DNA from: Amoebophrya sp. A120
Lineage: Eukaryota > Sar > Dinophyceae > Syndiniales > Amoebophryaceae
NCBI GenBank assembly: GCA_905178155.1
Contig: CAJINV010000008.1
Location: 124,001-188,000, forward strand
Reading direction: 5' to 3'
DNA length: 64,000 nt
Shown here: piece after piece, positions 23,801-35,006 of the stretch
How positions within the stretch are numbered: the stretch's first letter is position 1
Layout: every line of letters begins with the position of its first letter
Program-made: the position numbers and the translations under genes
The notes under the pieces: generated by a model
Database searches by the model: none
The model's input: the letters and a program-made list of their open reading frames with translations, nothing else
Told to the model about the DNA's origin: nothing

Positions 23801-26800
23801 TGGTGCTCCATAGATTCCTCATTCTCGTGTTTCGCCATTCCTGAGCCATCTTGCCTAACATGATCGTCGCCGGAAACTACAGAAAATTGTGAGTCCGGTG
23901 AAATCGGATCTACAGCTACAATACGGGCGTTTGCGGGGAGCTTCATCAAACGCGGACGCTTTCGCTCCGGAGACGTCTCGGTCTCTTCTGCATCTACTTC
24001 TTCAGCAAGCGCTCCTATGATGCTGGCCCCATCCAGGAGGTCCGTCATTTCGGAGAGTTCAACCATTCCGGACAATTCAACTGGAGGCTCCTCTCTGCTG
24101 ATATCGACCTGACCAACGGCCGAAGAACGCGAAACGAGATCGTGCCGGCGCTGATCGTTGTTCCCCATGCGCGCGGGGGCGTCAAAAATACCGTGATGGG
24201 AGCCTTGCAGCTGCCGCCGGCTCTCATTGTCTACTTCCCGAACACCCCCTCGAGCATCATCATGATTGTGTCTTCTCTTCTCGCTGGCCTGGACAGGTAG
24301 TGGCTCCAACTCCACCATCTTCTCCAACTTATTGCCACCTAGCAGGGCGTCGTCTGTATCCGTCGTCTTTCGTGGTCTCGATGTTTCGTCAGGGACGACC
24401 TCGCGGTCGTCGTGACCGACTTCGACTTGGTCCGTATGAGGATGATCGTCCTCAGGAGCGACATGTTCCACTTGCGCATCTTCTTCTTCTCGTACTATCA
24501 CAGATGTGTTGATATCGTATGGCACTTCTCGTCCCTGCTGTGGCGTCGCTTGCTTCCCGTTTCCACTTGCCGGTGGTGAGACAGAAGTGGAACGCCGGCG
24601 CCCCTTCAGCATGTCAAACACATCTTCTTGAGAGGAGTGGATTTGGTAACCAAGCACCTTCTGCCTCTCCATGATTGTACTGGAAAACATCTCGAGGAAG
24701 CTGTTCCGCTTCGGGGAGGAAGTGAATTTGCTTTGCTGCTGGTGGGCCCCGCTTGAAACGGACCGCGACAACGCTGGCTCGCTACGCTGCTTAAGGCGCG
24801 CTCGATTTGGGCTCGGAATGTTCGCCATGCTCATCTTGGAATTCCTCGGGGGAGAATTGGTATGCGACCGGCCGATCGTCCACCCTTTGGATAGTACTTG
24901 TCTTCCTAGAAGCAAAGGGGCAAGGGCGGGGGCCGGTGCATACTGCGAATCATCTTTATTTTCCTCACGACTTCTTGCTGATAGTGATACAGCGTCCATG
25001 TACTGGCTGCTCCTGCTTGCAGAAGCAAGCGACCGCTGCGAGGAGAATACGTCTGCGCCGACGCCGCCCAATGCTGCAGCAGCGTCGCTCCTGGGACACT
25101 GGGCGGCAGTCCAGGTTCCGTAGTTGCTCTTCTGCCTCGCTGACGCCTGCGCAGTATTTTCGCGTGTCCGCAGGTGGTGGAAAGCAGCTAGCGCAGGAGT
25201 AGGAGAGCCAATCGGACTGGGTCGCAGGCCTACGTTTATATTTTGTTGTAACACTTCTGGAATGAAAAAGCTTCTGGCGCCGCCAGCAGCTGCACCACCT
25301 TGCCCGTGAGAATCTTGTACATAATTCCCTGCGTTTCCGCTTGCGCCATTGTGATGGTCTTTGTCGAGGGGGAAGCGTTGCAGTCCACTCTCGTCCGAAT
25401 TGGAAAAGCGGGCGTTCATGCGCTCCAGAAGCGGTAGCGAGGACTCGTGGTCACCGGCAATGCTACTCGGCTCGTCGCTTTGCGTTTGTTTTATGAAAGC
25501 GGTATCAAGTTGCTGTCCAGCACACTGAGATGATGAGGCGGACGAAGACGGTGCAGTACCGACCTGAAAATTTTCCATCCTTGCGACGAGTGAGAGGGAC
25601 GACAGCCCATCTGTAGCGGACTGAACTTGATGCTCATCAAAAGCATCAGTGTTGTCCTCCGCTACCGGTTCGGGTAGTAGAGGCGGCCCGGCGAGCTCGA
25701 GGTCTTCCTCCAACGGAAATTCGCGCAGCAGTTCCGAATCCAGAATCCACTCTTCCCGGAATAGGCATACAACGGTGCGATCAGTCAGGGCATAGTTCGC
25801 AGAGGCAGGAAACATGCGACGAACATCCATTCTGCGCTTACCGAAGCCGGACCAGGGAATAGCTTCCGGAGGCTGCGGGAAATAACCGCGGCATAGCCCG
25901 CGCGAGGCAGCGTTTGCGGCAACGTTTGCATCGAACCGAGCGAGCAGGTCGCGCGACTCAACAGGTAGGTAGTCCTGCCCTGGGATCTGGTAGGTGATTG
26001 CCTGCTCTGCCTCGCCCTGTTGCCGTAGACGTCGCCAGAAAAGTAGTTGGCGGAAGTTTCTGGGGAACCCGTCACACTTCTGAAAGCCCACCTTCACGAA
26101 GTCGGGTATGTGTGGATGGGAAAACGACTCAAAATTGAACGTGTTGTACTGGACCGCAAGCAGTTTTCCATCGCGAAGCGCAAGCCGGTCGGGTCCCACC
26201 GCATGCACGATTGGAGCAGACAAATGGCGGCCTTGTTGGCACTCGACCGCGTCGCGCCCCTGAACTCGCAGCGTCAGCCCTGTCTCGGACACGGGCAGGT
26301 GGTGTTCCCGCCAAAAGGCCTCTTGCTTTTCGAAAGGAAACATTTCGATGAACCGATCGAAAGGCACCTGCTCGCGAAACTGCCACACCGACCGAGTCCG
26401 CACTTCGTCCAGAAGAACGGGCCCCCAGTCGTCATACTTCAACTTTGCTGCCGCCGGTGCAACGGTTTTCTCTTGCTGTGCGAGGAGTTCGGCACAAAAC
26501 TTACAGATCGGCTCGCCAAAATCATTTGTCGGGCGAGGACCCGATCCACAACAATTGGCATTGCAGATCATTGCACGGCAACTACCGCACTGTCGCAGCG
26601 AACCTGGAGTATTGTAGAGGTTTCGTTTGACAAGCGCTACGAACACAATCACAAAGACAAAAATGACATAACAGAAAAATAAGTGATAAAAAGTGTTTCA
26701 ACTCAACATAGATAGTACCCGAATCACAAGAATCGTCGCCTGCGGGGAAGCGCCTGCATTCGACACAGACCGGCAGCAGGGGGTCCCATCCGGCGCACAT

Positions 26801-27979
26801 ATCGCAGCGGTAGCCGTGCTGTTCGATCTCCCTCAGTATAGCCTTGTTTTCGATGCCCAATGCCCTCCAGTCCGGATCGCTAAAAATTGGCGGCCAAAAG
26901 CACTGGCGGCACGTAAAGCTGCCGCACTCCTGGCACTGCACATGGTATGCCTCTTCGCGCCGTTGATCAGCCGTGAAGACCAGGGAGGCTATATTCATGT
27001 TTGCGCAGTATTGGCAATCGTCCAAACCAAGCTCCTTGCTTCTTTCACAAACAGCAGCCGCACGATTATTCTTCCCGCGCGTGGCCCGGCGGCCCGTACA
27101 GGAGCTTGGATGACTCGGGTGACGTCCATGGGCGGGGCCGCTAGCACAACTAGAGAGACCGCTCCTTTCGACATCGTCCAGAGAACAGAGCGACCCGTCG
27201 CTTCTGACACTGCCACTCGGGCTCCCGGGCACGGCAGTGTTTTGTTGGTAGGGGAGCGGGTGGGCGGACTCGTTACGCGGCCATCGATCAGTGCTACTAG
27301 AATCCTGCATGAAAGAACCATGCAGCGGCCGCCGGTCTTGCTCCACTACGACCTCCACCTGACCCAGTGCAGGCGCAGGCTGTGCAGGTTGAGAAATAAC
27401 TCTCTGGCGTTCTACTTGTTCTACTCTATGATCAGCAATGCCTCCTCCGGTACCGGTTCCGTACTGTGAACGTGAATAATCGCTACCTGCTCCTCTTTGG
27501 TGCGCAAAATCAGATTGAGATTGCCCACGTCCGGGTCGTCCACGGTCTCCGTGGGAAGTTAGCGGAGGTGGAGTTCGCGGAAGGTCGGGAAGACGAACAT
27601 CTGGCAGTGTTGCAGCTCCCCCAGGAGGACCTCGCTCCCCGCGGCTTCGTCGTCGTGCTGTCACTGGAATTTCGTGTCCGCATTCTACACTTGCCGTGCC
27701 TGTTCGTTGTTCTCGTTGCAGAGACGAGTGCAAGAACACGTCAGTTTCATTGAAGCCGCGCTGTGGCGCTACAACCGCTGAGGAAAATTGCTGAGGATCT
27801 GGATGGGCGCCCCGATTTGGAAAAATGGTCGGCGTCATCTGCTGCAGTACCGGAGAGGACGACGAGGACGAGGACGCGGATGACGTGGCGCCAGCCACTC
27901 CACAGGCTATCCAACTAGCGCCACGATGTGTCGCTTGCGGAATGGGATAAGTTTGCATGTTATTGTATGCGTATGCCAT
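17826..27979 (-). CDS. Giant fusion: Cys-rich zinc-finger-like clusters, DNA-polymerase-like domain, coiled coil, AT-hook and SANT/Myb
   Basis: Seven exons: 27979-26719, 26603-22479, 22278-21850, 21539-21496, 21229-18744, 18595-18328 and 18086-17826. They total 8,874 nt, about 2,957 residues. Exon 1 ends with Cys pairs (CQYC, CQEC, CRQC, CDMC, CVEC) that continue in exon 2 (CGSC, CKFC), suggesting RING/PHD-like zinc clusters near residues 335-460. About 1,200 low-complexity residues follow. Residues about 1690-1975 hold RRYADHKYSLQHVSKLVR, ATDVDLQNCYPTLL, RLLYGGGIDAWK and SALCFDGMLV, ending LEAERIVQLKLGYTVRFEIKP. The Asp-x-Asp, Tyr-Gly-Gly and Phe-Asp-Gly order resembles a family-A-like polymerase of transposon-virophage (TV-Pol) type; this is from memory and untested. 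Then come a long coiled coil (about 2040-2250), the AT-hook GRGRGRPKK (about 2375), a SANT/Myb repeat with three tryptophans (about 2435-2485) and an acidic C-terminus. Introns 3 and 4 are introner elements. The last intron lacks clear GT-AG ends. Splitting into two genes near 21230 would cut the polymerase-like domain. Confidence 0.72.
21235..21495. mobile_element. Introner element in the polymerase-like domain (3' copy)
   Basis: A 261-bp element. The minus-strand left end is TATGAATTGCAAAAATGTCT and the inward-read right end TATCAAATGTAAAAATGTCT; the match extends through GGGTCTGGA. Flanking direct repeat TCCTG (minus strand) at 21500-21496 and 21234-21230. Removing the element and one repeat joins CTG CTC CTG to GAG GCC GAA, giving LLLEAERIVQLKLGY. 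A canonical GT-AG intron is not possible here. Confidence 0.88.
21545..21849. mobile_element. Introner element in the polymerase-like domain (5' copy)
   Basis: A 305-bp element. Arms read TATGAAAGCCTCAGGTTGGA and TATGACACCCTCAGAATGGA, and continue AATCCTCAAAGTG, then a matching ATAATTTGT block, about 50 bp in all. Flanks are GTCAA and CTCAA (4 of 5 bases shared). Inner sequence such as AAATTTGTCATGCGCC recurs in the element at 54523-54829, so the two are one family. Joining ACG TCA A to GC TTT CTG keeps the frame. An in-frame TGA at the left end means readthrough without splicing would truncate the protein. Confidence 0.85.
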
Positions 27980-29201
27980 TTATTTGATTTTCTTTTTCGT
28001 CCGCGGCGCAGGCGCAGCGACAGCTGCAGTCGCCTGCTCCTTTGCGCGCAAAAACAAAACTTCAAGCTTGCTCTGTTTCGCTGGTGGAGCATGTATCGCT
28101 GGTTTCCACCATGTTGAAGATCTGAAGTGAACTACAGCACCGCAAACACTATGATCAGCTTCCCGATGAATCGAAAATACTCGCCTCTTAAGTTAGGATG
28201 TACTCGATCAATGTGTTGGCGGAAAAAATCATGAGTTGCAGTAGCAATTGGTCAGCACGTGCTAATCCTATACTAACATGTACATGGAGATGAATCAGGC
28301 TCACTACAAAAATAATCACTATCATTCAACTGTGGTTAGTGTTCATTATTACAGCCTGCAACTGAAGAAAGTAAGAGTATCCGCTTCAAGATAACCGTTG
28401 AGTGCACTTTTGTCCTACTTGTGCTTGCAATCCTCCTCCATCTTCTTCGTCATCCACCATGGTTTTTCACTACTACATGTTCTGCTCGATTTGGTGACCG
28501 GTTCTCATTCGTAGTGACTCTCGTTGGATGTCTCCTCATGCTCAACGTCATCCCCTTCTTGCAGCAGCAAAAATAAATAACACAAACAAAAAGACGTTGA
28601 ACTTTTCTGTTTTATTAATAAGAGGAATATAGTGAACTATCAATATGCTGGGGGAAGGGGACGACATTTTTCTTACATTCAGGCACGATACGGAGACAGA
28701 ATTAATGTAAAATACTCTGTCACTTTAAGGGAACAAGCATGTCGTGTCTGTGTGAGAGCGTAATATTGTAACTACGGGGCTCCGGTTCCTATCGGCGGAC
28801 GGACATTGAAAACTTGCGCGAAAAAGACCACCTAGAGAACAACGAGTTTAAAACCCGGGATCCGTTTCATAGCAACGCAAATACTAGGCATAGCCCTTTT
28901 CGCGATGCGCATAGTGTTTCCTTTGAAAAGATGATATATAATATCATCTTGCTTCTGCTTGTGCTTTTAGCGCATTCGATTATCTTTTCCACATTTGGAA
29001 TTGGATCAGGATCAGAGGACTCCTCCAGCTCTTTGTTCTTGTTAAAATGTGTTTATTACTCGGCATTGAAGAGTCCTTAACCAAACCGGAACCTTCGTTT
29101 CCCAATCAAACAGTGCAAGCATCGATCTCCTCCTACGCATCAGCCGTGGAGGACTATAACAGGCCTCTCGTCCTCTTTCATCAAGCGAGCGCAACTTTTT
29201 G
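27980..29201. other. Intergenic region
   Basis: No recognisable gene. Open readings on either strand are short and without motif. The region lies between the ATG of the fusion gene (27979) and the end of the Mad3-like gene (29202), so it should hold the promoter of the former and the 3' flank of the latter. I identified no specific signal. Confidence 0.5.
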
Positions 29202-32200
29202 TCACGGCGAGTCAAACACTCGCTGTGACGCGGAGACCGGCGGATCCCTACGCCCGGATATCCTGTCATGGTCCGTGCGACGGCTGGTCGTGCCGCGTCG
29301 GCTGGCTGAGCCTGCGTTGTCGACATCGAACGGATCCTGTGTACTGAAGAGGCGCACTTTTCCGCAAGACAGTAAGTCGTCCTCAGGGTGTTGGTGCCCC
29401 GCAGCAACGCCCCCGCCAGAGGAGCCGATGACTTCGCTGCTGCCCCCGGCGTGCTGCGGCAACCGGCTCGCTGCTCCTGCACGCACGACCGACCGCTGCT
29501 GGTGTTGCTGCTGACCCCCGCCACGAACCGCGGAAACCGATTCGAAAATTTTCCCGGCACTGTTCTGCTGCTGATCGCGTCGCCGGGCGCTCCAGTTCGT
29601 GCTGTTCATCATCGTGCCCCCCCGAGCGGCGATTCCGCCAGCCACACTGGGGCTCAAGTGCAGCAGCGACAAACGCCTTTGGTCAGCTGGACTGGGTCGC
29701 GCCGGGGGGCTTTGCGCCGACGCGGCGGCCATCTCGTCGTACACGGCGAAGTCCGCGCGGGTGACCTGAGTCACGTTCTGAACGGGCACGTTGGGGTTCG
29801 GCCGTCGCCTTTCGCGGCTGCCGCTGTTGTCCCGCCGAAGCACGGCAGGCAGCGGCTCGGAGTTCATCTCTCCAGGATGGCGCGGGTTGCTGTTGGACCG
29901 GAACAGCGGAATTTGCGGGCGGTTTCCAAACAGCATCCCGCCCCCGGCGCCCGCCCGTGGGTGTCGCGGCGAGAGACCACTGATGATCCGCCCGTTGTTG
30001 TTCACCACGACCGGCGGGCCAGCACCACTCGCGGAGCTACTGCTGCTACCACCTCCCGTGCCTGCTGTTACAGCGCTCTGATTCATGACCAGGCCCCCGC
30101 CGCCGCCACTCGTCGATATGTGGTGCAACAGTTCTGCGGAGTGCTCCAGGGGAACCGCGTTCTCGTCGGAAGCCGGCCGCTGAGGAATTTCCATGGAAAC
30201 ATCACGGCGCCCACCGAAAACCGCGGAGTTGTTCAAACTCATGGACGGTGAAGCGCCCCGAGACGGTAGTGGCTTGCTGTGAGATCCGGGTGGTCGCTTC
30301 TGCCCGCTTGAGGGACTGCGCTGGCGGAGCATGCGGTCCTGTAGGCTCTTTTTCAGCGGCCCGGTGAGCTCTTGTTCGCGCTTTTGCGACAACTTCGAAT
30401 CGAAGGAATGGTGCGGCCGCAAGATTTTCTTTCCCGAGCCCGACGAGCGGGCGCTTACCGCGGACCTTCTCGCATCCGCCTGACCACTCTTGCGCCCGTC
30501 CGCGATGGAAGATTCTCTGCTGCCCGCAGCACCGCCAGCACCCTGGCTGGTTTTTGCCTCGGATTTCTTTGAGTGAAAATGAAGCGCCGGCTGTGATTTT
30601 GATACGTCGGGAAGGCTTGTTGAGGCCCCGATGATGGAAGAATGTGCTTTTAGCTGTCGTGGCCGCTTTGCCTTCGGCGCCAAATCCTGAATTTTCCCTG
30701 TCGTGTCGTCGAAGAGCGCGCCAACGTCCCTCATGGCGCGCTTGGTCGCGAAGGTGAGCTCCTCCTCGTTTAGCGCCACACCGTGGGCAGCGGCGCCTGA
30801 GCGGCCGCGGCCAAACAAGCCGGTGTTGTTCTCGCCGCCGCCCTCGAGAATCCGACGCACTTCCCGAGTCATGTTGCCGGCGTTGGTCATTTCCGGTTCG
30901 ATGCTGACATGTGGGCGATCGCGGTGCTCGGAAAATGGCAATGGTTGAACATCATGATCGGCATTCATCACGTTGTCGCGTTTGATGTCATTCCTGCCCG
31001 CACTGGTAGTGCCTTGTTGCGCGCTTGATGAAAATTGCGGTTCTGACGCACCTTTTCTTGTCGAGTGATGCTGCTCAACATCAACTCCCCCTGTATGTGT
31101 ATCGCTTAGCAGGCGACCGGCGCCGAGTGGAAGCGGCAGGATTTTTGCAGCACCGTCGCTAGTCTCTTTCTTGCGCCACGCATCCCAGAATTTTTCTGCC
31201 CGCATTTCCTCTATCGATATTCCGGACGGCAGAAAGCCGAAAACGAAATTGCTTTTCTTTCGGCTGTCGTGATGCGACTCCATCGCTGGGAGGGGTCCGG
31301 AGGTCGGATCTTGTTCCAGGATCAACGTGACTTCGTGGCTCAGGTCGTTCTTACTCTGCATTTTTAGCATGTCACTCTTCTCGTTTCCCCTGTTATCCAC
31401 CCGCCCTCCACCAGGAACCAGCTGATCATTGCATCGCTGTAGTCGGTGACCATATGTAGCTGCTGGGGGACCGCCCGGACCTTCGCTTTCGTGCCTTAGC
31501 ACTTGCATTTCACCGAAGTGCACCCTCGAGCTCGAACTACTGGAGGGTTTAACTGGCTGATCGCTAGCGCCAGGCGTGGTGGTTGCTCCCGGTACTGCCA
31601 TCGCGGCGCAAGCGGGCTGAGAGTCTTCCATCTTTTCCTCGGCCACGTCTAGCACCCGCCCGAACGCACGCTTCTTGGTTTTCGGACCCGATGGACAAGT
31701 CACAGAAGTAGCTGCCGTAGATGGTGCAACAGCTGTAACATGAGGGCGCTCATCTTCCTTTTGCAACGCCTCTGAGTATTCCTGGAACTCATCGTCGCAA
31801 AACAATTCAAAGGAACTGCTTGCAGTGGTTGTTTTTTTGTTCGGTATGATGTTCCTGTAACCTGACGATGACGTCGACGAAGCGGGCGCGGCCGGAATCG
31901 CCTTCATTCCGTCCCAGTTCACAGCCTTCTTGACGTTTTCGGACCGGAAAGCTGGCGCTGCTTCTAGCGATGTGGGAAATGGCAATTGACTCCACTCGGA
32001 CTCCTATGGTATATGTTGTATTAGAATTTGCATTTTGAACTCAAGCAGCTGCACATGGACAAGCACATGAAGTCACCAGATACGTATGTGCATTGTTTTC
32101 TACTTTTTCTACGGCAACGGCACGTAAGCACACAACTGATATGAAAATGCAGCAAATGCAAAATTCTGTACAAAGTCAAATATGTTCTGTCGCTGTGCCC

Positions 32201-33727
32201 CAGCAAGTTCGTCCCTCGGCGACAGGACGGTCCAATTGCGAGCCGTGGCGAACGCGCTGGCAGAAGCGGGTGGTATTGAAGACGAGGTCTGACCAGGAAC
32301 GGAAGACCCGGAGCATGACGTTGCCTGTCCCCAGCGGTCGTTGCCAACCGGTTGCGGCTGCGATGACGACATCATTTGGCCGAGCAAACCGCCGACGACC
32401 GGACGTCGCACCATCGATTTTGCGTCCTTCCCACTCAGTGGGTTGAAGGCCTGACGACTGCTGGAGGAACTGGCCTGCTGGTGCTGCGGCATCTGCTCCA
32501 TTTGTTCAGGTGGCACATCATCGCTCTCGTTCTGGTCCTTCAGATCGCGCTTCACCCGCTCCACCATGCGCACCTGGAATCGGTCGTAGTCCTCCTGCAG
32601 CTTCACGAAAGGCTCGGCCTTCCGCGCGAGACCCATCTTGTAAACGTCTTCGGTATCCTCGAACCGACGCGCTTTCTCCAGTACCGAGGCCCAAGCCATG
32701 TAGAAAAGACCTGTACAACGGAAGACGTTCTTTTGATATCAACTAAAACGATCGGTAGATGAATAAAATAGATCGATGCGACCACTCAGCACAGTTGCTA
32801 GCCCGTCGTCCACTCCTTTGACTCTGTTAAGTGCGCCGCAGTAATAGATGCTGAAAATGAAGCCATCTTTACATGATCAGTGAGTTGGTGGTCTTATAGG
32901 AAAGTAATCGAAATACAAATAGACTATTTGTATTTCGATTACTTTTGAAATAGTTTGATACCGAAGGTCTGCCCAATGCCATTAGCCCAGAGAAATGGAA
33001 ACATATCGACGCTGTTCTTCAGACAATGCTCGCCATACATGAGCCACAGTGTCAAGTATCGGTAGTCGCTCTTGTACCGGGTCTCTGCGAAAAACTTCCG
33101 GGTGGCGCGTTCGAGATATTGTTGAAATTCCATTGGGTGGGCTTTCCGCGTCGTTTGCTGCTGCCACCATTTGGCATAACCGTGCCTGCAAGTTTCATTT
33201 TATGGTGCGGAACGAGTAGAAGCACGTGTACGGGTGCGGAAGAGTACTTCTTATAAATATATTCTTTCAGGTGAGGAGCAAATCAATAAGGAAAAGGAAG
33301 ACATTATGAAGCAATGGGCTGCAGCTCGGGGTAGTCGTAATCATAAAACATATTTGTTCATTTTTGATATCTTCGTCTTCCTGTACCAACAGTGGCACGT
33401 TCATCACATCATACACTCTATCGATCCGGCTTGCTTATCATGCCTTTCGACTTCATCGCTAAGAATGAACAAAACAACGGAACGTCCGACCAGACAACAC
33501 AACTACAGAAAGAATCAGGTGAAATGGAAGGTTTACCATGCGGCCAAGGGGTCCGGCGAGGATTCATTTCTGATATCTGCCTCCCACCGCGCTCGCTCCT
33601 CGTCCAGTCGTGAGTCCTGCTGCTCCGGCTCCTCGTCAAGAACCACTAAGGCAGCAGCGCCCCGTCCGCGCTTCAAGGGCACTATGTTTTCCTTGCATTC
33701 CTCGACCTTGCCGATGTCGAATACCAT
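29202..33727 (-). CDS. Mad3/BubR1-like spindle checkpoint protein, no kinase domain
   Basis: Exons 33727-33537, 33185-32962, 32710-32172 and 32003-29202 total 3,756 nt, 1,251 residues, with matching phases. The start at 33727 opens MVFDIGKVEECKENIVPLKR: a KEN box at residues 12-14 followed by the PLxxGR-type context of Mad3/BubR1, the motif that inhibits APC/C-Cdc20. The Mad3/BUB1 TPR-like region follows across two introns: DPLAAWHGYAKWW, YLERATRKFF, YKSDYRYLTLWLMYGEHC, FLWANGIGQTFGLFYMAWAS and DVYKMGLARKAEP. The large last exon is Ser/Gly/Arg-rich with FELFCDDEF near residue 380 and no kinase motifs, so this is the Mad3 type rather than BUB1. No second KEN box was seen. Intron 2 contains a perfect palindrome (32901-32945). 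Further 5' exons beyond 33727 are possible. Confidence 0.87.
32901..32945. repeat. Perfect palindrome, 22-bp arms, 1-nt centre
   Basis: The left arm 32901-32922 begins AAAGTAATCGAAATACAAAT, and the right arm 32924-32945 is its exact reverse complement around a single A at 32923. It lies inside an intron (32961-32711) of the Mad3-like gene, just after the donor side. A transcript from either strand would fold into a near-complete hairpin. Confidence 0.92.
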
Positions 33728-35006
33728 GATCGACGCGGCGGCGGGTTCTACTTCTACTCGTCTCGTAGCAAGATATAAAAGATCGGCAACATCGAGCTTC
33801 CCGACACGGCGACGCGTCCGCAACCAAGTGCTTCACCTTGAAGGAAACCAGGATCTTCGTGCTCACGCACAACTTCTACCTTGCTCACAACTTCCTTGGC
33901 AAATGCCGGTGCTTTCCGGTCTTGCGTTACAGGCCGGACGAGGGTAAGGATTTTTGGTTTTTGTTTAGAAAAGCCGCTCGAGAGTGCTATCAACGGCTCT
34001 TAATGTTCGTGAAGCAGGGGAGTAGATGTAGATCTTGTGATGCTTCCACTACTGGAAAATCCTTTTGCGCGCAACAGAAGCAGCACCATCTTCTGCCGCT
34101 GACGCTGTGCTGACATAGAAAAAGTTCAATAAGAATAAGTATCAAAGAAAGCGAGTGCAGCCACCGAAGCCACTAGGTACCCAAACTATATTTCCATTGT
34201 TCTTGCTCCTATTGGCTTTCGCTAGATCTAGAAATACGGTAGTGACAATCAGAAGAGCGACTTTGTAACGGACACGAAGCAAACTTCGACGAGGGCTTTG
34301 CTATACTGCTCAGGAAAGAGTATGACGGCTGCACCAGCACTACTTCTCTCTTTTTCTGCTCATACGCCAGCATCTGCGAAACATTCTACACCAGCGTGAG
34401 TGGCTCGCATCCAGTGGCTCGCGTCCTCCAGATGTCTACGTTGCATGCTACGTGGCCTCGTAGTTTATGATCTCTTAACCTACTTACACAAACGACTCCT
34501 AGAGTTCGGCACGTGTTCTGTCTCTGACTGTCAGCAAAATCACTTCGACCTCTAAAAAGTTCGACGTCGAGTGCGAGCGGCGAGGACGGAAAAAGGGAAC
34601 GCAACATTTGAACAGCGAGCCTCTCCTCGTCTTCATTGACTTTTCCATGGTGCGTTCAGTAATATGACAAGATTGCCATCACCGGATGCAGCACTACGCG
34701 GACTCTGCAGCTTCAATATAAAAAAAGCGACTTTTCGACACACACTCTTTGCATTGGCATTTGCAATTGCAGTGCAATCGTCTATTTCTCCTTGACCGTG
34801 GTCCGACTCCGAGGAGTTGACCTCATCTACTCAGCATTACACATAGTTCTGTTTCCGCTATCTCGTAAGACTCTTTACCAGGATATCATGCACGAGTTCT
34901 TCATGTTGACTCGGCATCAACTTCGTTTGGTTTGTTTACGAAAAGAAGTAGTTGTAGTTTTAGATAGAAGTACTGCTCCTACTCCACTCTATCCGAATGC
35001 GTAACC
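33728..35006. other. Intergenic region
   Basis: No gene recognised. A plus-strand reading at 33234-33947 is mostly the shadow of the Mad3-like exon and its flank. The rest is AT-rich with frequent stops. It should hold the promoter of the Mad3-like gene and the 3' flank of the next gene. Confidence 0.5.
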
